A stretch of 64,000 bases of DNA from Reinekea forsetii. Its GTDB lineage: Bacteria; Pseudomonadota; Gammaproteobacteria; Pseudomonadales; Natronospirillaceae. Location of the stretch: positions 2,193,501 to 2,257,500 of the forward strand of contig NZ_CP011797.1 of NCBI RefSeq assembly GCF_002795845.1. The letters are read 5' to 3'. Below the pieces are notes generated by a model that was not told the origin of the DNA, searched no databases, and saw only the letters and a list, made by a program, of their open reading frames with translations. Positions 47,320 to 56,648 of the stretch are shown piece by piece. Positions within the stretch are counted from its first letter, which is position 1. Every line of letters starts with the position of its first letter. A program made the translations under genes and the position numbers.

Positions 47320-48981
47320 TTACTGAGGGGTACGCAATTCGCGCCGTAACACCTTGCCGACGTTGGTTTTCGGCAAGGATTCGCGCCGTTCAAACAGCCG
47401 TGGCACCTTATAGGCAGCCAGATGCTCCCGACAAAAGGCAATCAGTTCGTCATCGCTGATGGCGTTATTAGTGACCAGGAAGACCTTGACGGCTTCGCCG
47501 CTTTTCTCGCTCGGCACACCCACCACGGCACTTTCCACCACGGCCGGGTGACCAGCTAGGACGTCCTCGATTTCGTTGGGGTAGACATTGAAACCGGACA
47601 CGACAATCATATCTTTTTTACGATCAACTATTTTCATGTAGCCATCGGCCTGAATCACGGCAATGTCACCGGTCAAGAGCCAGCCATCATCGACGATGGT
47701 CTTGGCGGTGTCGTCGGGCCGTTGCCAGTAACCCTTCATTACCTGCGGACCGCGAACACAGAGTTCACCAGGTTCACCGCTGGGCAGATCCTGACCGTCA
47801 TCACCAATAACCTTCACCTCGGTACTGGGTGCCGGAATACCAATGGTCCCCAACTGGGTAAAACCGGGCGGATTAAAGCTGACCACCGGGCTGGACTCGG
47901 TCATGCCGTAGCCCTCATTGATTTGGCAACCGGTCACCATGTGCCACTTTTCAGCGGCCGCATGAGTCAGTGCCATGCCACCGGAGACGGTCAGTTTCAA
48001 CGCACTGAAATCGAGTTTATTAAAAGACTCGTTGTTGCACAGAGCGACAAACAAGGTATTCAAACCGACAAAGCAATTAAACCGATGCCGACTAAGTTCC
48101 TTGGCGAAACCAGGAATATCACGGGGGTTGGGAATCAATACACTGTGATTGCCGGTATACATAAAGACCATGCAATGCACGGTAAAGGCATAAATGTGGT
48201 AGAGCGGCAGCGGTGAAATCACCACTTCCTGGCCGTCCTCCAACGCCAAGCCAAAAAACTCATAGGACTGCAACATGTTGGCGATCAGGTTGCGATTGGT
48301 CAGCATGGCGCCCTTGGCGACGCCGGTGGTGCCGCCGGTGTATTGCAATACGATGGCGTCATTGTGTCCGCTTTGAACCGGACGATAGCTAAACGACGCA
48401 CCTTTTTGCAGTGCTCTGCGCCATGAAGTGGTGCGAGTCTTGTCGTAGTCTGGAACCATTTTCTTGACCCGTTTAACGACGGTATTGACCAAGAGTCGCT
48501 TTAGGGGTGGATGTTGATCGGCGATCTCAGTGACAATGATGCGCGTCACGGCGGTGCGCGACTGAACCTTAAGCGCCGTCGCCGCCATGCCGGCATAAAC
48601 CACCATGGCTTTGGCACCGGAGTCATTCATTTGATGCTCTAATTCACGCTCGGTATAGAGCGGATTGGTGTTCACCAGCACCAGCCCGGCGCGCAAGGCG
48701 CCCCAGGCGGCAATGGGAAATTGCAGCAAATTCGGAATCATCAAGGCGATGCGATCGCCCGGTTTGAGGTCGGTTTCATTTTGCAGGTAAGCGGCGAATT
48801 GCGCCGACAGCTGATCCAATTGGCCAAAGGTCAGGGTCTTACCCATGCAACTGAAGGCGTCCTTATCGGCATATTGGGTTACCTTGGCGTTAAACAGGTC
48901 CAGTACGGTGTCGTAAGCGTCTGGATCGATCGACGCCTTCATTTTACCGGGATATTGGCTGTGCAGATAACCTTCAGACAT
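47320..48981 (-). CDS. fadD: Long-chain fatty acid-CoA ligase
   Basis: 553 aa AMP-forming ligase activating fatty acids at the inner membrane. P-loop YTGGTTGVAKGAM, GYGMTESSPVVSFN, the hinge LLTGDIAVIQADGYMKIVDRKKDMIVVSGFNVYPNEIE, and the C-terminal lysine region PKTNVGKVLRREL are all in place. No other beta-oxidation gene is near. Confidence 0.94.
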   Translation of the reverse strand: MSEGYLHSQYPGKMKASIDPDAYDTVLDLFNAKVTQYADKDAFSCMGKTLTFGQLDQLSAQFAAYLQNETDLKPGDRIALMIPNLLQFPIAAWGALRAGLVLVNTNPLYTERELEHQMNDSGAKAMVVYAGMAATALKVQSRTAVTRIIVTEIADQHPPLKRLLVNTVVKRVKKMVPDYDKTRTTSWRRALQKGASFSYRPVQSGHNDAIVLQYTGGTTGVAKGAMLTNRNLIANMLQSYEFFGLALEDGQEVVISPLPLYHIYAFTVHCMVFMYTGNHSVLIPNPRDIPGFAKELSRHRFNCFVGLNTLFVALCNNESFNKLDFSALKLTVSGGMALTHAAAEKWHMVTGCQINEGYGMTESSPVVSFNPPGFTQLGTIGIPAPSTEVKVIGDDGQDLPSGEPGELCVRGPQVMKGYWQRPDDTAKTIVDDGWLLTGDIAVIQADGYMKIVDRKKDMIVVSGFNVYPNEIEDVLAGHPAVVESAVVGVPSEKSGEAVKVFLVTNNAISDDELIAFCREHLAAYKVPRLFERRESLPKTNVGKVLRRELRTPQ

Positions 48982-49160
48982 GGGGCCTCCTAACTGGCGT
49001 TTATTGTATTGGGCAACCTTCTTTCAAGCCCCCAATCGCGCTACCGGCAGGCTGAAATAGAGTTATGATTGTCACCTTTACCATAGTCGAGTTCAACACT
49101 TAAGTGAATTAGCCTCACCATTCAAAGAGCCACCGGGCTCAATAAACGACTCCCGCCGCG

Positions 49161-49970
49161 CTAAAGTCCTGAGCCCTTCGGGTGCACCACAGATGGCCCT
49201 AAGCTCTGCCAGGTAGAGACGCCGTCACAAAAGAGGCGTCCCTCGCCCGATTGCATCGCGTGCCAATCCTCATTATCGGTCAGCGGCTGAGTCGCGATGA
49301 CGGCTACCCGATCGTCAATGTGGGTCACCGAGGAGAAATCCACGGTAAGGTCCCGATCGCACAAATGGGCCGGGCCGAACGGTGCTTGCCGACATAACCA
49401 AGACAGCTTGGTGGAACAAAATACGAACAGACCATTGCCGTCAGACAACAGCAAATTGCAGACGCCCAACTGGTTCAATTGCTGACAATAGTGTTGCAAC
49501 AACTGCGCTAATTCGCTCCATGGGGTTTGCTCGGTGGCCTGCTCGCGCAGCTTATCGAGTAACCAGCAGAATATTTTTTCACTGTCTGTCGTGCCTACTG
49601 GGCAATAGAAATTGGCCTGCGGTACGCGGCTAAGGTCGATTTGACCATTATGGGCCAGGGTCCAAGCGCGGCCCCAAAGCTCGCGCTGAAACGGATGGGT
49701 GTTTTGCAAATTAACCGCACCGACATTGGCTTGGCGGATATGGCTCAGGGCAATTTTACTTTGAATCGGGTAAGTCCGCAGAAACTCGGCAATGGCTGAG
49801 GTGGCACTGGCTTGATAGTCTTTAAATTCGCGCAAACCACCCGATTCATAAAAGCAGATACCAAAGCCATCGCCATGGGGGCCGGTTGCACCACCGCGAC
49901 GAATCAATCCGGTAAAGCTAAAACAAATATCTGTGGGTACATTGGCACTCATGGCCAGCAGTTCGCACAT
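49161..49970 (-). CDS. Class II glutamine amidotransferase (YafJ-like)
   Basis: 269 aa from ATG 49970, so that after Met removal the chain starts with the catalytic Cys2 (MCELLAMSANVPTD). A longer reading to 50102 would cross a terminator and is rejected. Ntn-hydrolase motifs: RRGGATGPHGDGFG, ALSHIRQANVG, THPFQRELWGRAWTLAHNG. YafJ-type proteins are predicted amidohydrolases of unknown substrate. Confidence 0.9.
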   Translation of the reverse strand: MCELLAMSANVPTDICFSFTGLIRRGGATGPHGDGFGICFYESGGLREFKDYQASATSAIAEFLRTYPIQSKIALSHIRQANVGAVNLQNTHPFQRELWGRAWTLAHNGQIDLSRVPQANFYCPVGTTDSEKIFCWLLDKLREQATEQTPWSELAQLLQHYCQQLNQLGVCNLLLSDGNGLFVFCSTKLSWLCRQAPFGPAHLCDRDLTVDFSSVTHIDDRVAVIATQPLTDNEDWHAMQSGEGRLFCDGVSTWQSLGPSVVHPKGSGL

Positions 49971-50027
49971 AGCAAGATCCCATGCCTTTTTTAAAGTATA
50001 GATAATTGGTTTGAGAAATACACAAAA

Positions 50028-50047
50028 GGCCACCCGATAGGGTGGCC
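50028..50047 (-). terminator. Intrinsic terminator after the VWA gene
   Basis: GGCCACCC-TATC-GGGTGGCC on the minus strand followed by TTTTGTGT. It also argues for the shorter start of the glutamine amidotransferase. Confidence 0.85.
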
Positions 50048-50134
50048 AAAAAGGTTCGCGATATTCCCGGCGGCCGAGGGTGATCTCTAGCTGGCCGCGC
50101 AATCGCCGCCAGGACCGTAAGCTTAGCCCACGCT

Positions 50135-52798
50135 CTATTCTGGCTTGTCAGCAGCCGGCGGATCATTCTCAGCATCCATCTCAAGTTCCAACTTGGCCAA
50201 ATCATCATCGATGCTGCTGATGTCAAAGAGTGCCTCTTCTTCTTCGTTGAGCTCCGGGATATCTGCTAAGCCCGCCGCTTCTGGGGTGTCCGCTGCTGGG
50301 GTGTCCGCTTCTGGGGTGTCCGCTTCTGGGGTGTCCGCTGCTGGGGTGTCCGCTGCTGGGGCATCTACTTCAAGGCCGTCCGCTTCTGGGGCCGGTTCGT
50401 CCGTCCCTGGGCCGTCATCGAGCATATCCTCTTGCGCCAAGGTTGGCGCCTCGGCATTGGTCGGCGTTGGTAAGTCTTCATCGACCAACGCGTCCATCGC
50501 CGGCGGATTGTCGTCAGCCTCATCCTCGTCGAGAATCGGTTCATTCAGGACCGGCTCATCGGACACGTCATCGTCAAGTAATGGTTCATCGAGAACCGGC
50601 TCATCGGACACGTCATCGTCAAGTAATGGTTCATCGAGAACCGGCTCATCGGACACGTCATCGCCCAGTACCGGATCATCGAGAACCGGTTCGACGGACA
50701 CTTCATCGTCGAGAATAGGTTCATCGAGAACCGGCTCGTTGGCTGTGTCATCATCAAATACTGGATCATCGAGAATGGGTTCAACCGAAACCTCATCTTC
50801 TAGAATTGGCCCATCGAACTCTTCATCATCGAAATCCGACAGATCCAGATCCAAGTCTGGCTCTTGGTTACTTAAATCGTCCAGGTCTGCAAATCCATCT
50901 AGATCTAATAGGGGGGCTTTGGCTTTTTTATCAAAAAACCGATAGACCAAGAAGCCAATGCCCAAAACAAGCAACCCGGGCACAACAAACAAGAGGTAGC
51001 TCAGCCAATTAGTTGGCTCCGCTGGCGCAGCATCGGGGCTTAGCTCCGCGGTGCCAACTTCGTCCAGAGCAGGCAGGCTAACTGTTAGGTCGACGGATAT
51101 TTCGGCGAACTCGGGCATCGGATCTTTGACAAAGGCATCACTGTCGAGCAGCGGCGTCATCTCCACTGGCGGCATAATCTCGACCGGCGGTTCTAGCTCC
51201 GCTATTGGTTCGATATCCGCCACTGGCTCGACATCCGCCATCGGCGCCATCATATCCAGCGTCTCGGGGGTCATCGCCATGCCCGCTTCCCGCTCGGGCG
51301 GAATCATCAGATCGATGGTTTGGACCGGCAGCAAGCGCACGGAATCCTGATCGCGCACGCTCCCGTTGAGCGTCACCTGATAGGCATCGGGGGTAACATC
51401 ATAGGGCAGTTGCCAGAGCCAATAACCACCCTGCTGCAGTTCAAATGACTGCGTTCGCGTCTGGCCGTTCAACTGATAGCTGGCCACCGCATCGATTGAT
51501 TGGATAGTGCCCAGATATTGGTTGGGATAGAGCCGCCATTCATAACCGGAGCGGGTCATCAACACCTCAGACACAAAGGGGTCGACAAAACGCAGCTGAA
51601 GATCGATCAGCCGATTAAAGGTCCCGCCGTCGACGGTTAGCTCAACACTGGCCTCGCTGCTACTGGGCGCCGGCGCAAAGCGCGCCCGAATCTTGTCCTG
51701 TTCAATCACCACCGGCACGGCCTGACCGTCGACCTGCATAGTGGCCTCGATCAGCGCGGCCAAATCTGGACTCAAGGTTTGGCCCTTGGAATCCAGCAAC
51801 AAGGCCGTGAGATTAACTTGACTGCCTTTAGCCAGGGTCAAGGCTAAGGGTGAGGTCCAACTGAGATTAATATCCGAGCGCACGCGAATGCTGGAATCAC
51901 CCTCGCGGGCACCCTTCACGCGCCATTGGCCGACCTCCGGCGCAATAACACTGACCTGGGTGAAGCCTCTGCCGACTCGCCAGCTTTGCTCCGCGGGGCT
52001 AACGGCCGATGTAATTTGACCGCTCGGAGATGCCAGAGTCACGGCACCCTCCTGGTGATACATCAGGACCGTTACCTCACGCACGCCGGGGTCAACCGTA
52101 AAGGCCTTGCCCTGCAACGCCAGCTGAGTGCTCGGATAAACCTCTGCCGCTAATTCGGACAGGGCCTTGGAGAGATCACTGGGTTGGTCAATTCTCTGAT
52201 AACGTCCGCCCGTTTGTTCGGCCATCTGTTTCAATAGGCCATGATCGGCTTGGGCAGACATGGGCACGGTATGGATGCGTGCATTCGCGCGCACATAGGC
52301 CGGGACCAATTGGTTGAGAATGCGTTCACGCTCGATCGCATTGACCTCAGCATTGGGTGCGATATCGACCATACCGTCGGTTATCAGAACAATATGGGAC
52401 GGCCCGGAATAGGACGCATAGTTAAAATCGAAGGCAGTATTTTCCAACGCGCGACCTAGGTTAGTGCGCATTGCAGGGCTATTTTGAGCCGCGATCTTGG
52501 TTGCGACTTCTGTGCGCCAAGCATCTGTTACCGTGCGATAAGGCACCAGCATGTTGACGTATTGCCCGAAGGTCCACAGGCCGGCGAATTCACCGTTCGG
52601 TATGGTGTCGGTGAGCAGCTCAATGGCATCCTTACGGGAGTTGTTAGGGTCGTTATCCGCCATACTTTTAGAAACGTCGAGCAGAATGCGAATATCCGCC
52701 TGAACCACCGATGCAAAGCAACAGACCAGCCATATTAGACCCGTCAACAATGGCTTAGGACCTATTATCGTGCTCGACATATAACGCCTGACAGCCAT
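50135..52798 (-). CDS. Membrane-anchored von Willebrand factor A protein with acidic tandem repeats
   Basis: 887 aa. Signal peptide (LLTGLIWLVCCFASVVQA), then a VWA domain at about residues 36-230 with a complete MIDAS: DVSKS, the Thr of MRTNLG, and the Asp of ITDGMVD. A beta-rich middle follows. One transmembrane helix near 597-622 (WLSYLLFVVPGLLVLGIGFLVYRFF) places a very acidic C-terminal part in the cytoplasm. That tail has about seven 15-residue repeats of the form (D)DDVSDEPVLDEPLL and about six 5-residue (A/E)ADTP repeats. Function unknown; VWA modules bind protein ligands through a metal ion. Separate from neighbours. Confidence 0.8.
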   Translation of the reverse strand: MAVRRYMSSTIIGPKPLLTGLIWLVCCFASVVQADIRILLDVSKSMADNDPNNSRKDAIELLTDTIPNGEFAGLWTFGQYVNMLVPYRTVTDAWRTEVATKIAAQNSPAMRTNLGRALENTAFDFNYASYSGPSHIVLITDGMVDIAPNAEVNAIERERILNQLVPAYVRANARIHTVPMSAQADHGLLKQMAEQTGGRYQRIDQPSDLSKALSELAAEVYPSTQLALQGKAFTVDPGVREVTVLMYHQEGAVTLASPSGQITSAVSPAEQSWRVGRGFTQVSVIAPEVGQWRVKGAREGDSSIRVRSDINLSWTSPLALTLAKGSQVNLTALLLDSKGQTLSPDLAALIEATMQVDGQAVPVVIEQDKIRARFAPAPSSSEASVELTVDGGTFNRLIDLQLRFVDPFVSEVLMTRSGYEWRLYPNQYLGTIQSIDAVASYQLNGQTRTQSFELQQGGYWLWQLPYDVTPDAYQVTLNGSVRDQDSVRLLPVQTIDLMIPPEREAGMAMTPETLDMMAPMADVEPVADIEPIAELEPPVEIMPPVEMTPLLDSDAFVKDPMPEFAEISVDLTVSLPALDEVGTAELSPDAAPAEPTNWLSYLLFVVPGLLVLGIGFLVYRFFDKKAKAPLLDLDGFADLDDLSNQEPDLDLDLSDFDDEEFDGPILEDEVSVEPILDDPVFDDDTANEPVLDEPILDDEVSVEPVLDDPVLGDDVSDEPVLDEPLLDDDVSDEPVLDEPLLDDDVSDEPVLNEPILDEDEADDNPPAMDALVDEDLPTPTNAEAPTLAQEDMLDDGPGTDEPAPEADGLEVDAPAADTPAADTPEADTPEADTPAADTPEAAGLADIPELNEEEEALFDISSIDDDLAKLELEMDAENDPPAADKPE
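50278..50367. repeat. 15-bp tandem repeat coding for (A/E)ADTP
   Basis: About six copies of a 15-bp unit (TCCGCTGCTGGGGTG and a one-codon variant), in frame within the VWA gene. Because the unit is a multiple of three, copy-number changes keep the frame. Confidence 0.85.
50525..50800. repeat. 45-bp tandem repeat coding for the acidic DDDVSDEPVLDEPLL unit
   Basis: Successive 45-bp units within the VWA gene; the copies around 50560-50660 are almost identical at the DNA level, while outer copies have diverged. This indicates recent expansion from the centre. Confidence 0.85.
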
Positions 52799-52896
52799 GT
52801 TTCAAACCTATAGTAACGAATGGGGTTTCCAATACCTAGATCGGCCGAACGCAGGTAAACTAAAGCGGCTTTTGGAAGATCAAGCCAAATAACAGC

Positions 52897-52921
52897 AAAA
52901 AGCCCCAGAAATGGGGCTTTT
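52897..52921 (-). terminator. Intrinsic terminator downstream of the 52948 gene
   Basis: AAAAGCCCC-ATTTCT-GGGGCTTTTT on the minus strand; strong stem and T-run. Confidence 0.88.
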
Positions 52922-52947
52922 ATCGCACTGCTCGGATCGGCATTGGT

Positions 52948-53613
52948 TTAGATCGAGGCCGCCAAGTAGCGTCGGCCTTTTTCAGTGATATACCAGCGAG
53001 TACCTTTCTTACTCAGTATTTTACCGGTCAGGTCGCGTGCCACTACAATTCCCAAAGTTTTGCTCAGGGTATGTTGATCCAGTCCACTCTCAGCGCAGAG
53101 GCCCTTGAGGCTGCGAAAGATATAGCGGCCATTGCCCAGGGCGGTCAACACATTGGTCGACGTGACATCGAGCTCGTCTTCCGGCGCTAAGGCAACCAAC
53201 TCGGCAACATCATCGCTCTCAGTTTCCATCTCGAGCATCGGCTCAAGTTCGCGCTGCATCAGACGCAATTCAATCATTAACTCGTCGGCCTTTTTGCGCG
53301 CCAAGTGGGATTCCTGTTGAATGCGCTTGGTGACCGTGGTCATCGCAAATCGGCTGGTCCAAGCGGCAATCAAACAAAAGCCACCAAAAATCAGCATACC
53401 ACTGGGGTCACCCTGACTGGCGACAACCAGGTCGCTGGAGACTAAAAACAATACCAAGGGCACCACAAAGGCACCAGCCAGTCCGCCGATCAGGGAGCGC
53501 GGCATACTCGTGCTGTCGGTGTCGGCCTGAGACTGCATATAGAAATTCAGTAAGCCACCAAATACACCAGCCATCAACATGATGGTCACTAATGCAAAAA
53601 TATGATTGGCCAT
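52948..53613 (-). CDS. Membrane protein with C-terminal winged-helix-like domain
   Basis: 221 aa, unrecognised. Three hydrophobic segments in the N-terminal half (5-25, 40-62, 73-90), a charged coiled-coil stretch (about 97-130: KRIQQESHLARKKADELMIELRLMQREL), and a C-terminal module of about 60 residues (SLKGLCAESGLDQHTLSKTLGIVVARDLTGKILSKKGTRWYITEKGRRYL) that reads as a winged helix-turn-helix, ending in the typical WYITEKGRRYL wing. Such 3TM plus wHTH proteins could sense membrane state and bind DNA or protein. It is flanked by its own terminator. Confidence 0.65.
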   Translation of the reverse strand: MANHIFALVTIMLMAGVFGGLLNFYMQSQADTDSTSMPRSLIGGLAGAFVVPLVLFLVSSDLVVASQGDPSGMLIFGGFCLIAAWTSRFAMTTVTKRIQQESHLARKKADELMIELRLMQRELEPMLEMETESDDVAELVALAPEDELDVTSTNVLTALGNGRYIFRSLKGLCAESGLDQHTLSKTLGIVVARDLTGKILSKKGTRWYITEKGRRYLAASI

Positions 53614-53779
53614 AGTTTTTTCTCACTCTAAACGGTTGAATTGAATATTTCTCGTCGGGCCGATCTACCAGCGCTGCGCGAAACGGTACTAAAGGAGCCA
53701 AAAGACTAGCCAGAAACGGTGCAAAAGTATAGCACTGCTTTTTGAAGGTTTAAGAGTCAAGGCCCACTGGCGGTGGCAA

Positions 53780-54172
53780 TCAGTCCGCCTCGGCGGCATC
53801 TTCGGATGCCAACGAGCGGCGCTCAACCAGCTTTATATTTTGGATCTTGAGCACTATAGCAACGAAAACGATTAACCCCGAACCGAGCACAATGGCGTTA
53901 ATCATCGCAGCCAAGACCTTGTAAGCGGAGTCCCAGCCCAGATCGAGAAAATCAAAAGCGGCGACTATAATGGCGGGGGCATAGTAGGGTTCCGGCTCCA
54001 TGCCCTGCCATGGCGTGAGCACGACACACAAAAACACCCAGACCAGCCACCAGCGCAATGGCGGCCAGCTGATATAACGGGTTAGCTTCCACATCACGAG
54101 CCAAAACCCGGCAACACCCGCCAGATAAAACATCGCGGCATTCCAATACAAATCCTGATAAATCATGCCCAA
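53780..54172 (-). CDS. Small uncharacterised membrane protein
   Basis: 130 aa with three probable transmembrane helices (about 12-30, 42-55, 90-110) and a charged tail. No family recognised. It sits 6 bp after ycgN and is likely co-transcribed with the rnd-ycgL-ycgN run; the VWA and wHTH genes next to it often accompany this run in related bacteria as far as I recall. ATG 54172 or the third codon ATG could be used. Confidence 0.65.
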   Translation of the reverse strand: MGMIYQDLYWNAAMFYLAGVAGFWLVMWKLTRYISWPPLRWWLVWVFLCVVLTPWQGMEPEPYYAPAIIVAAFDFLDLGWDSAYKVLAAMINAIVLGSGLIVFVAIVLKIQNIKLVERRSLASEDAAEAD

Positions 54173-54178
54173 AAGCCT

Positions 54179-54619
54179 TTATTGGTTATCGATAATATGA
54201 TCTTGCCACTGGTCTTCTGGGATGCTGTTGTCGGCAATCAAGGTCATATGTTGCACCGATATATTCACCGCGTGAATCCGCTCGGGGTCGCCACTGACCA
54301 ACGGATGCCAGGCCGGCAGATCCTGCCCCTCTGACAACAGGCGATAGGCGCAGGTCGACGGCAACCAGAAGAAATTCTCTACATCCTCAGGCTTTAGCCA
54401 GACGCAATTAGGGACCAATTCATGTCGATCCTGATACTGGGTGCAACTGCAATCATCGGCCATATACTGACAAACCACGTTGGTGTAGTAAACAGTGCCA
54501 TCGTCTTCGTCTGCGAGCTTTTGCAGACAACACTTACCACAGCCATCGCAGAGCGATTCCCATTCACTCTGATTCATCTGCGCGAGCGTCTTACGTTTCC
54601 AAAATACTAAATCGGCCAT
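54179..54619 (-). CDS. ycgN: YcgN-family cysteine cluster protein
   Basis: 146 aa of the UPF0260/YkgJ group. Cysteine motif CDGCGKCC, then further Cys at VCQYMADDCSC and PNCVWL, probably binding zinc or an Fe-S cluster. Function unknown. Adjacent to ycgL as in Pseudomonas and E. coli relatives. Confidence 0.92.
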   Translation of the reverse strand: MADLVFWKRKTLAQMNQSEWESLCDGCGKCCLQKLADEDDGTVYYTNVVCQYMADDCSCTQYQDRHELVPNCVWLKPEDVENFFWLPSTCAYRLLSEGQDLPAWHPLVSGDPERIHAVNISVQHMTLIADNSIPEDQWQDHIIDNQ

Positions 54620-54626
54620 GCTGGCG

Positions 54627-54902
54627 TTACCTATCCTTATTCATATCGAGCAGGTAGTCTTCTTTGGGCGGCGGCATTTGCAGATAGAATCCCTGCTCGG
54701 CGATCTGTGCTAAGACTTTGCTGGCATCGGCCCGGGCCAATTTCTTGTCAGCGGTCAGCAACATATCGGTGACCACAACAGGCCGGCCAAAGATTGTCTT
54801 TAAGCCTTCCGGCAGGTCTTCAAAGCGGTTCTTTTTTGCCATATACAGGTAGGCACCGGGGTCACGCGTGGAACGATAGATGCGCACGATTTCACGACTC
54901 AT
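54627..54902 (-). CDS. ycgL: YcgL domain protein
   Basis: 91 aa. The core VRIYRSTRDPGAYLYMAKKNRFEDLPEGLKTIFGRPVVVTDMLLT is the typical YcgL alpha/beta domain. It overlaps the rnd stop by 11 bp. Biochemical function unknown. Confidence 0.92.
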   Translation of the reverse strand: MSREIVRIYRSTRDPGAYLYMAKKNRFEDLPEGLKTIFGRPVVVTDMLLTADKKLARADASKVLAQIAEQGFYLQMPPPKEDYLLDMNKDR

Positions 54903-56040
54903 TGGGAAGCTCCCATTGTGCGTTGATCAACGCCGAGACCGAATCGACCAAAATGCCTCTGCGCCAACCGCTCAGGGCTTCGGGTAACTGGTATTGCCCA
55001 TTCAGACTGCCACTGCGCAACCACATCTCCAGCGCCTTCCGACGCGCCAACAGCTCCACCGGGAGATTATGCAGTTCGGCCAATTCGGCCAGGTGATGGC
55101 GAATGGTCTTCAGTAAATCGGCTTGATCGGCTGGCAAGGGACCGTCGATCAACACCGGGTAATCCTGACGTCGGGTCGCCTCGGCTTGCTTGACCAGCTG
55201 GATAATGTCATCCCCATAGAGCCGTATCTTACGCGCCGGCAAGGGTAAGGCCTGTTGTAACTGGGTTCTGTTGGTGGGCATTTTTTCGGCGATAATAATA
55301 AGTTCCTTATCGGCGAGGATCCGGCCTCTATTGTAATTAGAGGCCTGTGCCAATACTTCCCGCCAAGCGGCTAAGTCCTTCAAGGCTTGCAACCGACTGC
55401 CCTTGAGTTTCCAACCGCCGCGTAATTTCAAATAGTAGTCTTCTGGCGCCACCGGTGTATAGCTGTCGACCTGGCGCTGACAATCTTCTATAACCCAATC
55501 GTAACGCTGCTGGGCGCGCAATTGCACGGCGAAAATCTCGTATGCCTGATAGAGCCAGTAGACGTCTGCCGCGGCGTACTCACACTGCTGGTCATCAAGC
55601 GGCCGCTTGAGCCAATCGCTGCGCGTGGCCTCTTTGGGTAAAAGGTGATCAAACAGCCCTTCCACCAGCTTGGCGTAACTCATTTGCACCGGATAACCTA
55701 AGAAACCGGCGGCAATCTGGGTATCAAAGACATTCACGATGGTCACGCCAACGCTGTGCTTGAGCACTTCGGCGTCTTCAGACATCGAATGAAACACCTT
55801 CACGATCGCCGGGTTAACCAAGATCGCCGCAAAGGGTTGCCAATCGGTGATGGTCAGCGGATCGATCAGCCAACTTTGTTCCGCTCGGCACACTTGAATA
55901 AGACCCAGGTAGGCGTGGAAGGTCTCAGTGCGCACAAACTCGGTATCCAGGGCCAACATAGCGGCCTCAGACCATAGCTCACAGACCTGCGCCAGTTCCT
56001 GATCGCTCTGAATCCAGGTGAATATGTCAGTCGAACTCAA
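54892..56040 (-). CDS. rnd: Ribonuclease D (TTG start)
   Basis: 382 aa 3'-5' exoribonuclease for tRNA 3' processing. DEDD motifs: LALDTEFVRTETF, VFHSMSEDAEVLKH, and YAAADVYWLY; two HRDC domains follow. I choose the TTG at 56040: AAGGAG lies 7 bases upstream on the minus strand, and the frame's only upstream ATG (56076) lies well inside recR. The start thus overlaps the recR end by 14 bp. Confidence 0.9.
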   Translation of the reverse strand: MSSTDIFTWIQSDQELAQVCELWSEAAMLALDTEFVRTETFHAYLGLIQVCRAEQSWLIDPLTITDWQPFAAILVNPAIVKVFHSMSEDAEVLKHSVGVTIVNVFDTQIAAGFLGYPVQMSYAKLVEGLFDHLLPKEATRSDWLKRPLDDQQCEYAAADVYWLYQAYEIFAVQLRAQQRYDWVIEDCQRQVDSYTPVAPEDYYLKLRGGWKLKGSRLQALKDLAAWREVLAQASNYNRGRILADKELIIIAEKMPTNRTQLQQALPLPARKIRLYGDDIIQLVKQAEATRRQDYPVLIDGPLPADQADLLKTIRHHLAELAELHNLPVELLARRKALEMWLRSGSLNGQYQLPEALSGWRRGILVDSVSALINAQWELPNES

Positions 56041-56641
56041 GCCCAATCTCCTTTTTGTCCGTAATCGCATTGGCAATCACATGACTATCGACCTTATCTA
56101 AGGACCCACTGCGCATCTGAGCAAAGCGTATTCTTGAGCGCTTAACGGCCAGGGGTCGTAATTGTTCGCTGATATAGTGGGCGGTCGCTTCAGATTCCAT
56201 CTGCTCATCGAGCGCCAAAATAACCTCACCAACGCCCTGCTCTTGCACCAAGGCGAGTAAATCGAAGAGGCCCAGTTGTTCCGGACCGACGCCATCAATG
56301 GGCGATAATACTCCATGCAGGACAAAATAACGGCCGCGAAAACGTTGCGCCATCTCCAGTCCGGCCTTATCGGCATCACTGACTACCACGCACACCACCT
56401 GCTGGTCACGAGCGCTATCGGCACAGACACTGCACAGATCGGTTTCGGTTAGAGAACGGCACGCTGGGCACTTATGGACCCGACTCAGGGCGGCCTGCAA
56501 GGCTTGACTTAAAGCCTGGGCAGCACTGTTGTCGCGCTCCAGCAGATGCAGTGCCATGCGTTGCGCTGAGCGGCTGCCCACACCGGGCAAGGCTTGCAGG
56601 GCATGAATGAGCGTATCGGTCGCAGGTGTATAGGACATCAA
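56027..56641 (-). CDS. recR: Recombination protein RecR
   Basis: 204 aa partner of RecF/RecO in gap repair. HhH motif LPGVGSRSAQRMALHLL, zinc finger CPACRSLTETDLCSVC, and Toprim domain VCVVVSDADK ... VILALDEQMESEATAHYI. Follows ybaB by 7 bp. Confidence 0.96.
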   Translation of the reverse strand: MMSYTPATDTLIHALQALPGVGSRSAQRMALHLLERDNSAAQALSQALQAALSRVHKCPACRSLTETDLCSVCADSARDQQVVCVVVSDADKAGLEMAQRFRGRYFVLHGVLSPIDGVGPEQLGLFDLLALVQEQGVGEVILALDEQMESEATAHYISEQLRPLAVKRSRIRFAQMRSGSLDKVDSHVIANAITDKKEIGLEFD

Positions 56642-56648
56642 AAATCCT

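Noticed and set aside
49971-50102. N-terminal extension of the glutamine amidotransferase
   Set aside because: It would bury the catalytic Cys2 and runs through an intrinsic terminator at 50028-50047.
50278-50800. CRISPR-like regular repeats
   Set aside because: Units are contiguous without spacers, multiples of three, and lie in frame inside a coding gene.
50145-50945. Long plus-strand Ser-rich frame opposite the VWA gene
   Set aside because: Antisense of the acidic repeats; composition follows entirely from the minus-strand repeat.
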